Source of the DNA: an uncultured Roseateles sp.
GTDB taxonomy: Bacteria; Pseudomonadota; Gammaproteobacteria; Burkholderiales; Burkholderiaceae_C
Reading direction: 5' to 3'
NCBI RefSeq assembly: GCF_963422335.1
Contig: NZ_OY729424.1
Location: forward strand, 5,642,001 to 5,706,000
DNA: 64,000 nucleotides
Below the pieces are notes generated by a model. The model had not been told where the DNA came from. It made no database searches and was given only the letters and a program-made list of their open reading frames with translations. The translations under genes and the position numbers were made by a program. Shown here one piece after another: positions 26,097 to 33,605 of this stretch (its first letter is position 1; every line of letters starts with the position of its first letter).

Positions 26097-26911
26097 CCAG
26101 CGCGCCGGTGCTCGACATCGACGCGATCACGCTGGCCTTCGGCGGCGTGAAGGCGCTCAACGGCGTCAGCCTGCAGGTCCAGCTTGGCTCGATCACGTCC
26201 ATCATCGGGCCCAACGGTGCCGGCAAGACCTCGCTGTTCAACACCATCTCGGGCTTTTATCGGCCCGGCTCGGGCGCGATCCGCTTCCGCGGCGAAGACA
26301 TCACGCAACGCCCGGCGCCGCAACGCGCCAAGCTGGGCCTGGCGCGCAGCTTCCAGAACATCGCGCTGTTCCGCGGCATGACGGTGCTGGACAACATCAA
26401 GCTGGGCCGCCACGCGCACCTGAAGACGAATCTGCTGCAGGCCCTGCTGTACTGGGGCCCGGCGCGGCGCGAGGAGGCGGCGCTGCGCGCCGACATCGAG
26501 GAGCGCATCATCGACTTTCTCGAGATCGACCACATCCGCCACGCCTCGGTCGCCGCCCTGCCCTACGGCCTGCAAAAGCGCGTTGAGATGGCGCGGGCGC
26601 TGGCCATGCAGCCCCAGGTGCTGATGCTGGACGAACCGGTGGCCGGCATGAACCGCGAGGAGACCGAGGACATGGCCCGCTTCATCCTCGACCTGCGCGA
26701 CGAGTGGGGCATCACCGTGCTGATGGTCGAACACGATATGGGCATGGTGATGGACCTGTCGGACCACGTCGTCGTGCTGAACTTCGGCCAGGTGATTGCC
26801 AGCGGCACGCCGCGCCAGGTGCAGGACGACCCTGAAGTGATTCGCGCCTATCTGGGCGCGGGCGATGTGGCGCAGCTGCGCAAGCAGCTGACGGCGGAGG
26901 TCATCGCATGA
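26093..26911 (+). CDS. LivG-type ABC transporter ATPase
   Basis: 272-residue ATPase of the branched-chain amino acid/organic acid (HAAT) importer family. Walker A GPNGAGKTS, the LivG-characteristic signature LPYGLQKRVEMARAL, Walker B VLMLDEPVAGMN and the switch histidine in VEHDM are all present. With LivF it powers the LivH/LivM channel. It overlaps both neighbours by ATGA, so it is tightly co-translated. Its operon context with an acyl-CoA synthetase argues for an acid substrate rather than amino acids. Confidence 0.93.
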   Translation: MTSAPVLDIDAITLAFGGVKALNGVSLQVQLGSITSIIGPNGAGKTSLFNTISGFYRPGSGAIRFRGEDITQRPAPQRAKLGLARSFQNIALFRGMTVLDNIKLGRHAHLKTNLLQALLYWGPARREEAALRADIEERIIDFLEIDHIRHASVAALPYGLQKRVEMARALAMQPQVLMLDEPVAGMNREETEDMARFILDLRDEWGITVLMVEHDMGMVMDLSDHVVVLNFGQVIASGTPRQVQDDPEVIRAYLGAGDVAQLRKQLTAEVIA

Positions 26912-27798
26912 CCGAACCCATTGACTGGCTGTTCTTCCTTGAAATCTCGCTCGCCGGGCTGGGCAGCGGCGGCCTGTTGGCGCTGGCGGGCCTGGCCTTC
27001 GTCATCATCTACAAGGCCACCAAGGTCGTGAACCTGGCCATCGGCGAGATGCTGATGATCTCGGCCTATCTGTTCTTCGCGCTGGCCGGGGCGATGCAGC
27101 TGCCGGTCTGGGCCGCCATCGTCGGCGCGGTGCTGGCCAGCGGCGCGCTCGGGGCGCTGGTCGAGCGCACGGTGATACGGCCGATGCTGGGCGAAGCGGC
27201 CATTTCGACCTTCATGGTCACCGTCGGCCTGTCGTCCATCCTGGTCGGCATCGTCGAGCTGGTCTGGACGGCCGACCCGCAGCGCCTGCCCGAGTTCATG
27301 CCCAGCGACCCGGTGCTGCTGGGCCCCGCCATGGTGGCACCCAAGGTGTTCTACGGCTTCCTGGTCACGGCGCTGCTGATCGCCGCCGTGCTGCTGGTGT
27401 TCCGCTTCTGGCGCGGCGGCGTGGCTTTGCGGGCCACGGCCTCGGACCAGGCGGCCGCCTACTCGATGGGCATCAATGTGCCCCGCGTGTTCTCGCTGGC
27501 CTGGACGGTGGCCGCGATGATCGCCGCCGTGGCCGGCATCGTCGTCGGCGCGATCGGCGGCATCTCATCGACGATGGGCGTGTTCGGCCTGTCTGTGCTG
27601 GTGGTGGTGATCGTCGGCGGGCTGGACAGCGTCGTCGGCGCCCTGGTCGGCGGGCTGATGGTGGGCCTGGTCGAGGCCTGGGCAGGGGCCTATCTGGGCG
27701 GTGGCTTCAAGCCGGTGGCGACGTTCTCGCTCTTGGTCCTGGTGCTGCTGGTACGCCCCTACGGCCTGTTCGGCACCCACGAGATCGAGAGACTCTGA
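26908..27798 (+). CDS. LivH-type permease
   Basis: 296-residue inner-membrane permease with about eight hydrophobic helices. LAGLGSGGLLALAGLAFVIIYKATKVVNLAIGEMLM is the typical LivH N terminus, and RATASDQAAAYSMGINVPRVFSLAWTVAAM is the conserved cytoplasmic loop that contacts the ATPase. It pairs with the LivM permease two bases downstream. Confidence 0.92.
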   Translation: MTEPIDWLFFLEISLAGLGSGGLLALAGLAFVIIYKATKVVNLAIGEMLMISAYLFFALAGAMQLPVWAAIVGAVLASGALGALVERTVIRPMLGEAAISTFMVTVGLSSILVGIVELVWTADPQRLPEFMPSDPVLLGPAMVAPKVFYGFLVTALLIAAVLLVFRFWRGGVALRATASDQAAAYSMGINVPRVFSLAWTVAAMIAAVAGIVVGAIGGISSTMGVFGLSVLVVVIVGGLDSVVGALVGGLMVGLVEAWAGAYLGGGFKPVATFSLLVLVLLVRPYGLFGTHEIERL

Positions 27799-27800
27799 CC

Positions 27801-28838
27801 ATGCGCATCGGCTCCGCCAAGCAAAGCTACACCGCCGACGCCGCGCTGTTCGACACGGCCACGCAGCGCGCCTGGGTCGCCGTGGCCGCGGTGCTGCTGC
27901 TCGGTTTTCCGTTCGTGGCCGACGAGTACTGGCTGTACCTGGCCTGCCTGATCGCGATCAATATCGCCAGCGCCTGCGGACTGAACATACTGACCGGCTA
28001 CACCGGCCTGGTCAGCCTGGGTCAGGCGGCCTTCATGGGCCTGGGCGCCTACACGGTGGCGGTGCTGGAGAACCGCGTCGGCACGCCGTTCGCGCTGAAC
28101 CTGCTGGCCGCCGGCGTCGTCGCGATGCTGGGCGGCATCGTCGTCGGCATACCGTCGCTGCGCGTCAAGGGGCTGTACCTGGCGATCTCGACCATCGCCG
28201 CCTCGGTGCTGGCCCACTTTCTGTTCGCCAACTTCAAGCTCACCGGCGGCACGACCGGCCTGTCACTGCCGCCGGCCAAGTTTTTCGGCATCGCGCTGGA
28301 CACCTCCTTCCGCCTCTACTGGCTGATCGTTCCGCTGGCCCTGTTGATGCTGCTGGGCGCGGCCAATCTGTTCCGCACCCGCATCGGCCGCGCCTTCATC
28401 GCCATCCGCGACCGCGACATCTCGGCCGAGGTGCTGGGCATTCCGCTCTTGCGCTACAAGCTGATGTCCTTCGGCCTGTCGTCCTTCTACGCCGGTGTGG
28501 CCGGCGGGCTGTGGGCCTACTTCTTCCGCGTCGTCACGCCGGAAAGCTTTCCGCTGATCATGAGCATCTTCTTCCTGGCCGCCATCATCGTCGGCGGCAT
28601 GGGCACCATCCTGGGAAGCGTGCTGGGCGCGGTGTTCATGACACTGGTGCCCGAGCTGTTGAAGCTGATCGTCGGCTGGCTGCCGCTGACGGCCAACGCC
28701 ACCTTGATCCTGTCGCCGGTGCGCACCATCGTCTTCGGTGCGCTGATCGTCGGCTTCCTGATCTTCGAACCGCACGGCCTGGCCGAGATCTGGCGGCGCG
28801 TGCGGCGCTATTTCCATCTCTGGCCTTTCCGCACGTAG
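27801..28838 (+). CDS. LivM-type permease
   Basis: 345-residue inner-membrane permease. ILTGYTGLVSLGQAAFMGLGAYT is the LivM hallmark, and RIGRAFIAIRDRDISAEVLGIPLLRYKLMSFGLSSFYAG is the coupling loop. It completes the transmembrane pore with LivH. The gene starts two bases after the LivH stop and is followed by a 29-bp gap before the binding-protein gene. Confidence 0.92.
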   Translation: MRIGSAKQSYTADAALFDTATQRAWVAVAAVLLLGFPFVADEYWLYLACLIAINIASACGLNILTGYTGLVSLGQAAFMGLGAYTVAVLENRVGTPFALNLLAAGVVAMLGGIVVGIPSLRVKGLYLAISTIAASVLAHFLFANFKLTGGTTGLSLPPAKFFGIALDTSFRLYWLIVPLALLMLLGAANLFRTRIGRAFIAIRDRDISAEVLGIPLLRYKLMSFGLSSFYAGVAGGLWAYFFRVVTPESFPLIMSIFFLAAIIVGGMGTILGSVLGAVFMTLVPELLKLIVGWLPLTANATLILSPVRTIVFGALIVGFLIFEPHGLAEIWRRVRRYFHLWPFRT

Positions 28839-28867
28839 AGCGTTTTCCAACACAACAGGAGACAGAC

Positions 28868-30034
28868 ATGATGAGCATCCAGCGTCGCACCTTGATCGCC
28901 GCAGCGGCGGCAGCCCTGGCCACCGGCCCCGTGTTCGCCCAGGGCGAGGACATCGTGCTCGGCGGCTCCATCCCCATGACCGGCGTGTTCGCCTTTGCCG
29001 GCATAGGCATCAACGCCGGCATCCAGGACTATGTGAAGATCGTCAACGACGGCGGCGGCATCAAGGGCCGCAAGCTGCGCTATGTGCCGGAAGACACCGG
29101 CTACAAGGTCGACGCCTCGGTGGCGGCCTTCAAGAAGATCACCAGCTCGAACAAGGTCAGCCTCTACTACGGCGACTCGACCGGCTTTGCCAAGACCATC
29201 AATCCGGAGCTGGAGCGCTCGGGCCAGATCCTGATGGCCGGCGCCTCGTTCGCGACCGAGATCAACAACCCGCAGAAGTATCCGCACCAGTTCCTGGTCG
29301 GCCCCGACTACACCGAGATGATTGGCATCCTGCTCAAGCACATTGCCAAGACCAAGCCGGGCGCCAAGGTGGCCTTCGTCTATTCCGACAGCGAGTTCGG
29401 CCGCGACCCGATAGACGAGGGCCGCGACGCGGCGAAGAAGCTGGGCCTCAACGTGGCGGTGGAAATCATGACGCCACCGGGCAGTGTCGATGTCTCGGGC
29501 GAGGTCATCAAGCTGCGCCGCGCCGACCCCGATTTCACGATCTTCCACGGCTATGTGCTGGCGCCCATCCCCGAGTTCGTCACCCAGGCCAAGAAGCTGG
29601 GCATGAAGAGCCAGTTCATGGGCACGTTCTGGACCATGGACAACTCGATGGTGATGAAGATGGGCGAGGCGGCCGAGGGCTTCATGGGCGTGATGCCCTT
29701 CCGCTACTACTACGACACCGAGGGCAAGTCGCCGATGCTGGACAAGATCCGCGCGCTGCACCCCAACGACTACCAGAGCACGGCCTACATGCAAGGCTTT
29801 CTGACGGCGATGCTGATGACCGAGGCGGCCAAGCGGACCCTGGACGCCGGCAAACCGCTGGATGGCAAGAACCTGAAGGCGGCGCTGAACACGATCAAGA
29901 ACTTCGACACCGGCGGCATCATAGGCACGCCGATCACGATCAAGGGCAACTCGATACCGGTGGGCCGCATCTACAAGGCCGATACCAAGCAGCAGAAGAT
30001 GTTGCCGGCGTCGGACTGGATCACCCTGGAGTGA
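28868..30034 (+). CDS. LivK-type periplasmic binding protein
   Basis: 388-residue Leu/Ile/Val-binding-fold protein that captures the substrate in the periplasm. It has an RR-containing export signal (SIQRRTLIAAAAAALATGPVFAQ), then IVLGGSIPMTGVFAFAGIGINAGIQDYVKIVNDGGGIKGRKLRY, the usual opening of this family. AGGAG lies six bases before the ATG at 28868 (a second ATG follows directly). Its place inside the operon, between permease and second ATPase genes, is common for these acid importers. The ligand is unknown. Confidence 0.92.
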   Translation: MMSIQRRTLIAAAAAALATGPVFAQGEDIVLGGSIPMTGVFAFAGIGINAGIQDYVKIVNDGGGIKGRKLRYVPEDTGYKVDASVAAFKKITSSNKVSLYYGDSTGFAKTINPELERSGQILMAGASFATEINNPQKYPHQFLVGPDYTEMIGILLKHIAKTKPGAKVAFVYSDSEFGRDPIDEGRDAAKKLGLNVAVEIMTPPGSVDVSGEVIKLRRADPDFTIFHGYVLAPIPEFVTQAKKLGMKSQFMGTFWTMDNSMVMKMGEAAEGFMGVMPFRYYYDTEGKSPMLDKIRALHPNDYQSTAYMQGFLTAMLMTEAAKRTLDAGKPLDGKNLKAALNTIKNFDTGGIIGTPITIKGNSIPVGRIYKADTKQQKMLPASDWITLE

Positions 30035-30089
30035 GGTCGTGGTGAACGAAGCAGGCGAGCCCGGCGCCGGGCCGCCCCAAGGCGGGCGA

Positions 30090-30106
30090 GGCCCCCTCGG
30101 GGGGCC
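30090..30106. repeat. GC-rich palindrome in the livK-livF gap
   Basis: GGCCCCC and GGGGGCC flank TCG, a perfect 7-bp stem inside a strongly GC-rich 100-bp spacer that also contains GGCGCCGGGCC. Similar G/C palindromes are scattered through genomes of this group. It may damp or stabilise the mRNA between the binding-protein and LivF genes. Confidence 0.45.
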
Positions 30107-30137
30107 GGGCGACCTACCCGACGCCCGAGGGGCGGAC

Positions 30138-30935
30138 ATGATTCTCGAAGTCAACAACATCGAGGTCGTCTACAACAAGTCGGTGCAGGTCTTGCGCGGC
30201 CTGTCGCTGGCCGTGCCGCGCGGCCAGGTGGTCGCGCTGCTGGGCAGCAATGGAGCAGGCAAGAGCACGACCCTGAAGGCGGTGTCGGGGCTGCTGGCGC
30301 TGGAGGACGGTGCCATGCCCAAGGGCAGCGTGTCCTTCGACGGATTGACCACGGCGCAGCGCGGCCCGCACGAGCTGGTGCGCGCCGGGCTGTTCCATGT
30401 GATGGAGGGTCGGCGCGTGTTCGAGGATCTGACAGTCGAGGAGAACCTGGTCGCGGCCACCTATGCGCTGACCGGCCGCAAGGCCGAGCGCGCGGACTTC
30501 GATCTGGTCTACCAGTACTTCCCCCGCCTGCACGAGCGCAGGAAAAGCCTGGCCGGCTATCTGTCCGGCGGCGAACAGCAAATGCTGGCCATAGGCCGGG
30601 CGCTGATCGCCAAACCCAAGCTGATGCTGCTGGACGAACCCTCGCTGGGCCTGTCGCCCATGCTGGTCGAGAACATCTTCTCCATCATCGCCCGCATCAA
30701 TGCCGAGCAGGGCGTGTCCATGCTGCTGGTCGAGCAGAACGCCTCGGTGGCGCTGGCCATCGCCCACTACGGCTACATCCTGGAGACCGGCAAGGTGGTG
30801 ATAGACGGCACGGCAGAGAAGCTGTCCGGCGACGCCGATGTGCGCGAGTTCTATCTGGGCATGGGCGCGGCCGGCGGCCACAAGAGCTTCCGCGATTTGA
30901 AGCACTACAAGCGCCGCAAGCGCTGGCTGTCATGA
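30138..30935 (+). CDS. LivF-type ABC transporter ATPase
   Basis: 265-residue second ATPase of the Liv-type importer. It shows Walker A GSNGAGKST, the full signature LSGGEQQMLAIGRAL, Walker B MLLDEPSLGLSP and VEQNAS. The ATG at 30138 (MILEVNNIEVVY) was chosen over a GTG/ATG region at 30039 because the intervening 33 codons lie in a GC-rich palindromic repeat and are not LivF-like; GAGGGG precedes it. Its tail is longer and more basic than usual (KHYKRRKRW). It overlaps the synthetase start by ATGA. Confidence 0.9.
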   Translation: MILEVNNIEVVYNKSVQVLRGLSLAVPRGQVVALLGSNGAGKSTTLKAVSGLLALEDGAMPKGSVSFDGLTTAQRGPHELVRAGLFHVMEGRRVFEDLTVEENLVAATYALTGRKAERADFDLVYQYFPRLHERRKSLAGYLSGGEQQMLAIGRALIAKPKLMLLDEPSLGLSPMLVENIFSIIARINAEQGVSMLLVEQNASVALAIAHYGYILETGKVVIDGTAEKLSGDADVREFYLGMGAAGGHKSFRDLKHYKRRKRWLS

Positions 30936-32746
30936 GCATCGCACTGCCCGAAAAAACCCTGCCGCAGATGCTGGCCGAGCAGGCTCGGGCGCGCCCAGAC
31001 GCGCTGGCGCTGCGGCAGAAGAACTACGGCATCTGGCACCCGGTCACTTGGGCGCAATACCACCGCCGCGCCCGTCACGTCGGCCTGGGTCTGCGTGCGC
31101 TCGGCCTGGCCGAGGGTGGCCATGTCGGCGTGATCTCGGAAAACCGGCTCGAATGGGTGCTGAGCCAGATGGGCACGGGCCTGGTCGGCGGCGTGACCGT
31201 GGGCGTCTACCCGACCAGTCCGACCCATGAGGTGGCCTATGTGCTGGCCCATGCCGACGTCGAGATCGTGATCTGCGAAGACCAGGAACAGACCGACAAG
31301 GTGCTGGCCGCGCGGGACCAGCTGCCGCGGCTGAAGCGCATCGTCGTCTGCGAGAAGAAGGGGCTGCGCAACACGCCCGACGAGCACCGCGGGCGCGTGA
31401 TCGCCTTCGAGGCGATGGAGGCCTTGGGCGCGCAGCGTGAGGCCGGCGACGGTGCGTTTATCGACGCTGTTCTCCAACGCCAGCGCCTGCAAGACCTGGC
31501 CCTGATGATCTACACCTCGGGCTCCACCGGCAAGCCCAAGGGGGCGATGCTCAGCTACGCCAATCTCCGCGGCGTCGTGCCCGGCATCATCGATCGGCTG
31601 GGGCTGGACGCGCACACCACCCATCTGTCCTATCTGCCGCTATGCCATGTGGCCGAGCAGATGTTGACGACCTTCGTGCCGCTGTACCTGGGCTCCACCG
31701 TCAATTTCGGCGAGTCGATACGCACGGTGCAGGAAGACCTGCGCGAGGTGGCGCCGACGATGTTTCTGGGCGTGCCGCGCATCTGGGAAAAGCTGCACTC
31801 GGCCATCACCATCAAGATGCAGGAGGCCGGCGCGCTGCAGCGCGGGCTGTACGGCTGGGCAATGCGTGCCTGCGCGCCCTTCGCTGAAAAGGCCGCCTCG
31901 CAGCGCAGCGTGGGCGAAAAGCTGACCTTCGCCCTGGCCTACGGGCTGGTGTTCCGCGCGCTGCAGAACTTCATCGGCCTGCGCCGTGCACGCATCGCGC
32001 TGACCGGCGCCGCGCCGATTCCGCCGGCCGTGCTGCGTTTCTTCCGCACCCTGGGCGTGCCCCTGGTCGAGGTCTACGGCCTGACCGAGTCCAGCGGCAT
32101 GATCACCGGCCAGCACCCGGAGCGCGTGCGCATAGGCTCGGTCGGCGAGGTCACGCTGGGCGTCGAGCATCGCCTGAGCGAACAGGGCGAGCTGATCCTC
32201 CGCGGGCCCATGGTCTTCATGGGCTATTACAAGAACCCGGAAGCCACGGCCGACAGCCTGCGCGATGGCTGGCTGCACACCGGCGACGTCGTGGCCCAGG
32301 ACGCCAGCGGCAGCCTGCGCATCGTCGACCGGCTGAAGGACATCATGATCACCGCCGGCGGCAAGAACCTGACGCCGTCGGAGATCGAGAACACGATGAA
32401 GTCCAGCCCCTTCATCAAGGAGTGCATCGTCGTCGCCGATGGCCGCAAATTCGTCTCGGCGCTGATACAGATCGATCTGGAAACCGTCGCCCAGTGGGCC
32501 GAGTCGCGCCGGCTGGCCTTCACGCATTTCCGCTCACTGGTCGAAACGCCGGTGGTGCGCGAGCTGATCGCCGCCGAGATCCAGCGGGGCAACGACCTGC
32601 TGGCGCCGGTGTCGCAGATCAAGCGATTCCATCTGCTGACCAAGGAGCTGGACCACGACGACGGCGAGGTCACGGCAACCATGAAAGTGCGGCGCTCCAG
32701 CATCTACAAGACCTATGCCCAGGAGATCGAAGCGCTGTTCGCCTAA
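30932..32746 (+). CDS. AMP-forming long-chain acyl-CoA synthetase
   Basis: 604-residue ANL-superfamily ligase that activates a carboxylic acid with ATP and CoA through an acyl-AMP. The P-loop MIYTSGSTGKPKGAM, the VYGLTESSG motif, GWLHTGD and RLKDIMITAGGKNLTPSEIE (hinge and lysine region) are present. It resembles long-chain (FadD15/Faa-type) synthetases. As last gene of the operon it should trap the imported acid as a CoA ester, feeding the enoyl-CoA hydratase. Confidence 0.93.
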   Translation: MSIALPEKTLPQMLAEQARARPDALALRQKNYGIWHPVTWAQYHRRARHVGLGLRALGLAEGGHVGVISENRLEWVLSQMGTGLVGGVTVGVYPTSPTHEVAYVLAHADVEIVICEDQEQTDKVLAARDQLPRLKRIVVCEKKGLRNTPDEHRGRVIAFEAMEALGAQREAGDGAFIDAVLQRQRLQDLALMIYTSGSTGKPKGAMLSYANLRGVVPGIIDRLGLDAHTTHLSYLPLCHVAEQMLTTFVPLYLGSTVNFGESIRTVQEDLREVAPTMFLGVPRIWEKLHSAITIKMQEAGALQRGLYGWAMRACAPFAEKAASQRSVGEKLTFALAYGLVFRALQNFIGLRRARIALTGAAPIPPAVLRFFRTLGVPLVEVYGLTESSGMITGQHPERVRIGSVGEVTLGVEHRLSEQGELILRGPMVFMGYYKNPEATADSLRDGWLHTGDVVAQDASGSLRIVDRLKDIMITAGGKNLTPSEIENTMKSSPFIKECIVVADGRKFVSALIQIDLETVAQWAESRRLAFTHFRSLVETPVVRELIAAEIQRGNDLLAPVSQIKRFHLLTKELDHDDGEVTATMKVRRSSIYKTYAQEIEALFA

Positions 32747-32755
32747 GATCGGAAG

Positions 32756-33601
32756 ATGCACGACCTGACCCTTGTCCCGGGCGACCAGCTGGCGCCCGAA
32801 CTGCTGCACGCAGCCTTCACCGCCGCCTTCGCAGACTACCTGATTGGCCCCTTCCAGCTCTCGGCCGAGCAATGGCCACAGTTTCTGGGACGCCAGGCCG
32901 CCGACCTGGGCCTGAGCCGGGTGGCGATGCGGGGCGGCGAGCCGCTGGCCTTTGCGCTGGTGGCGCCACGCAGCCCCGGCCGCTGGCGACTGGCCACCAT
33001 GGGCGCGCTGCCGTCTGCGCGCGGCAGCGGCGCGGCGCCCGCGCTGCTCGACGACTTCATGGCCCGTGCAGCCGCCGCGGGCCTCGATGCCGTGGAGCTG
33101 GAGGTGTTTGCGCAGAACGAGCGTGCGCTGCGCCTGTACCAGGGCCGCGGCTTCGCCACCCGCCACGAGCTGCATGGCTACAGCTTGGCCAGGGCCTGTT
33201 TCGACGGCACGGCGCCATCCGCCGACGAGATCGATCTGCCGGCGGCTTTTGCCTGGTTGGACGAGACCGCGCTGGGCCTGTCGGACCTGCCGCTGCAGAT
33301 CACACCCGTCTCGCTGCGCGCGCTGCCCAACTCGCTGCAGGCGCTGCGTCGCGGCCAGGCGCAGCTGGTGTTCAGCGTCACCGCACCGGCCCTGGTCACC
33401 GTGCACAGCCTGGTGGACCGCGACCCGGCCCAGGCCGACGCGCTGGCCCTGCTGCAACAGCTGCTGGCCCGCCATCCGCAGCACGAGATCAAGGTGCCGC
33501 AGCTGCAGCGCATCGATGTGGGGGGCCAGGCCCTGCGCCAGCTCGGCTTTCAGGTCCAGCCCCTGCATCAGCTGCTGATGGTCAGGCCGCTGCGCGGCTG
33601 A
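32756..33601 (+). CDS. GNAT-family acetyltransferase
   Basis: 281-residue protein. Residues about 50-150 hold a GNAT core: LATMGALPSARGSGAAPALLDDFMARAAA is the acetyl-CoA binding segment and VFAQNERALRLYQGRGF the C-terminal part of the fold. The second half repeats parts of a similar fold (LPQLQRI.GGQALRQLGFQVQPLHQLLM), so it may be a tandem GNAT. Acceptor unknown. It starts nine bases after the synthetase stop with a weak ribosome-binding site, and converges on the alanine-rich gene. Confidence 0.8.
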   Translation: MHDLTLVPGDQLAPELLHAAFTAAFADYLIGPFQLSAEQWPQFLGRQAADLGLSRVAMRGGEPLAFALVAPRSPGRWRLATMGALPSARGSGAAPALLDDFMARAAAAGLDAVELEVFAQNERALRLYQGRGFATRHELHGYSLARACFDGTAPSADEIDLPAAFAWLDETALGLSDLPLQITPVSLRALPNSLQALRRGQAQLVFSVTAPALVTVHSLVDRDPAQADALALLQQLLARHPQHEIKVPQLQRIDVGGQALRQLGFQVQPLHQLLMVRPLRG

Positions 33602-33605
33602 GGGC

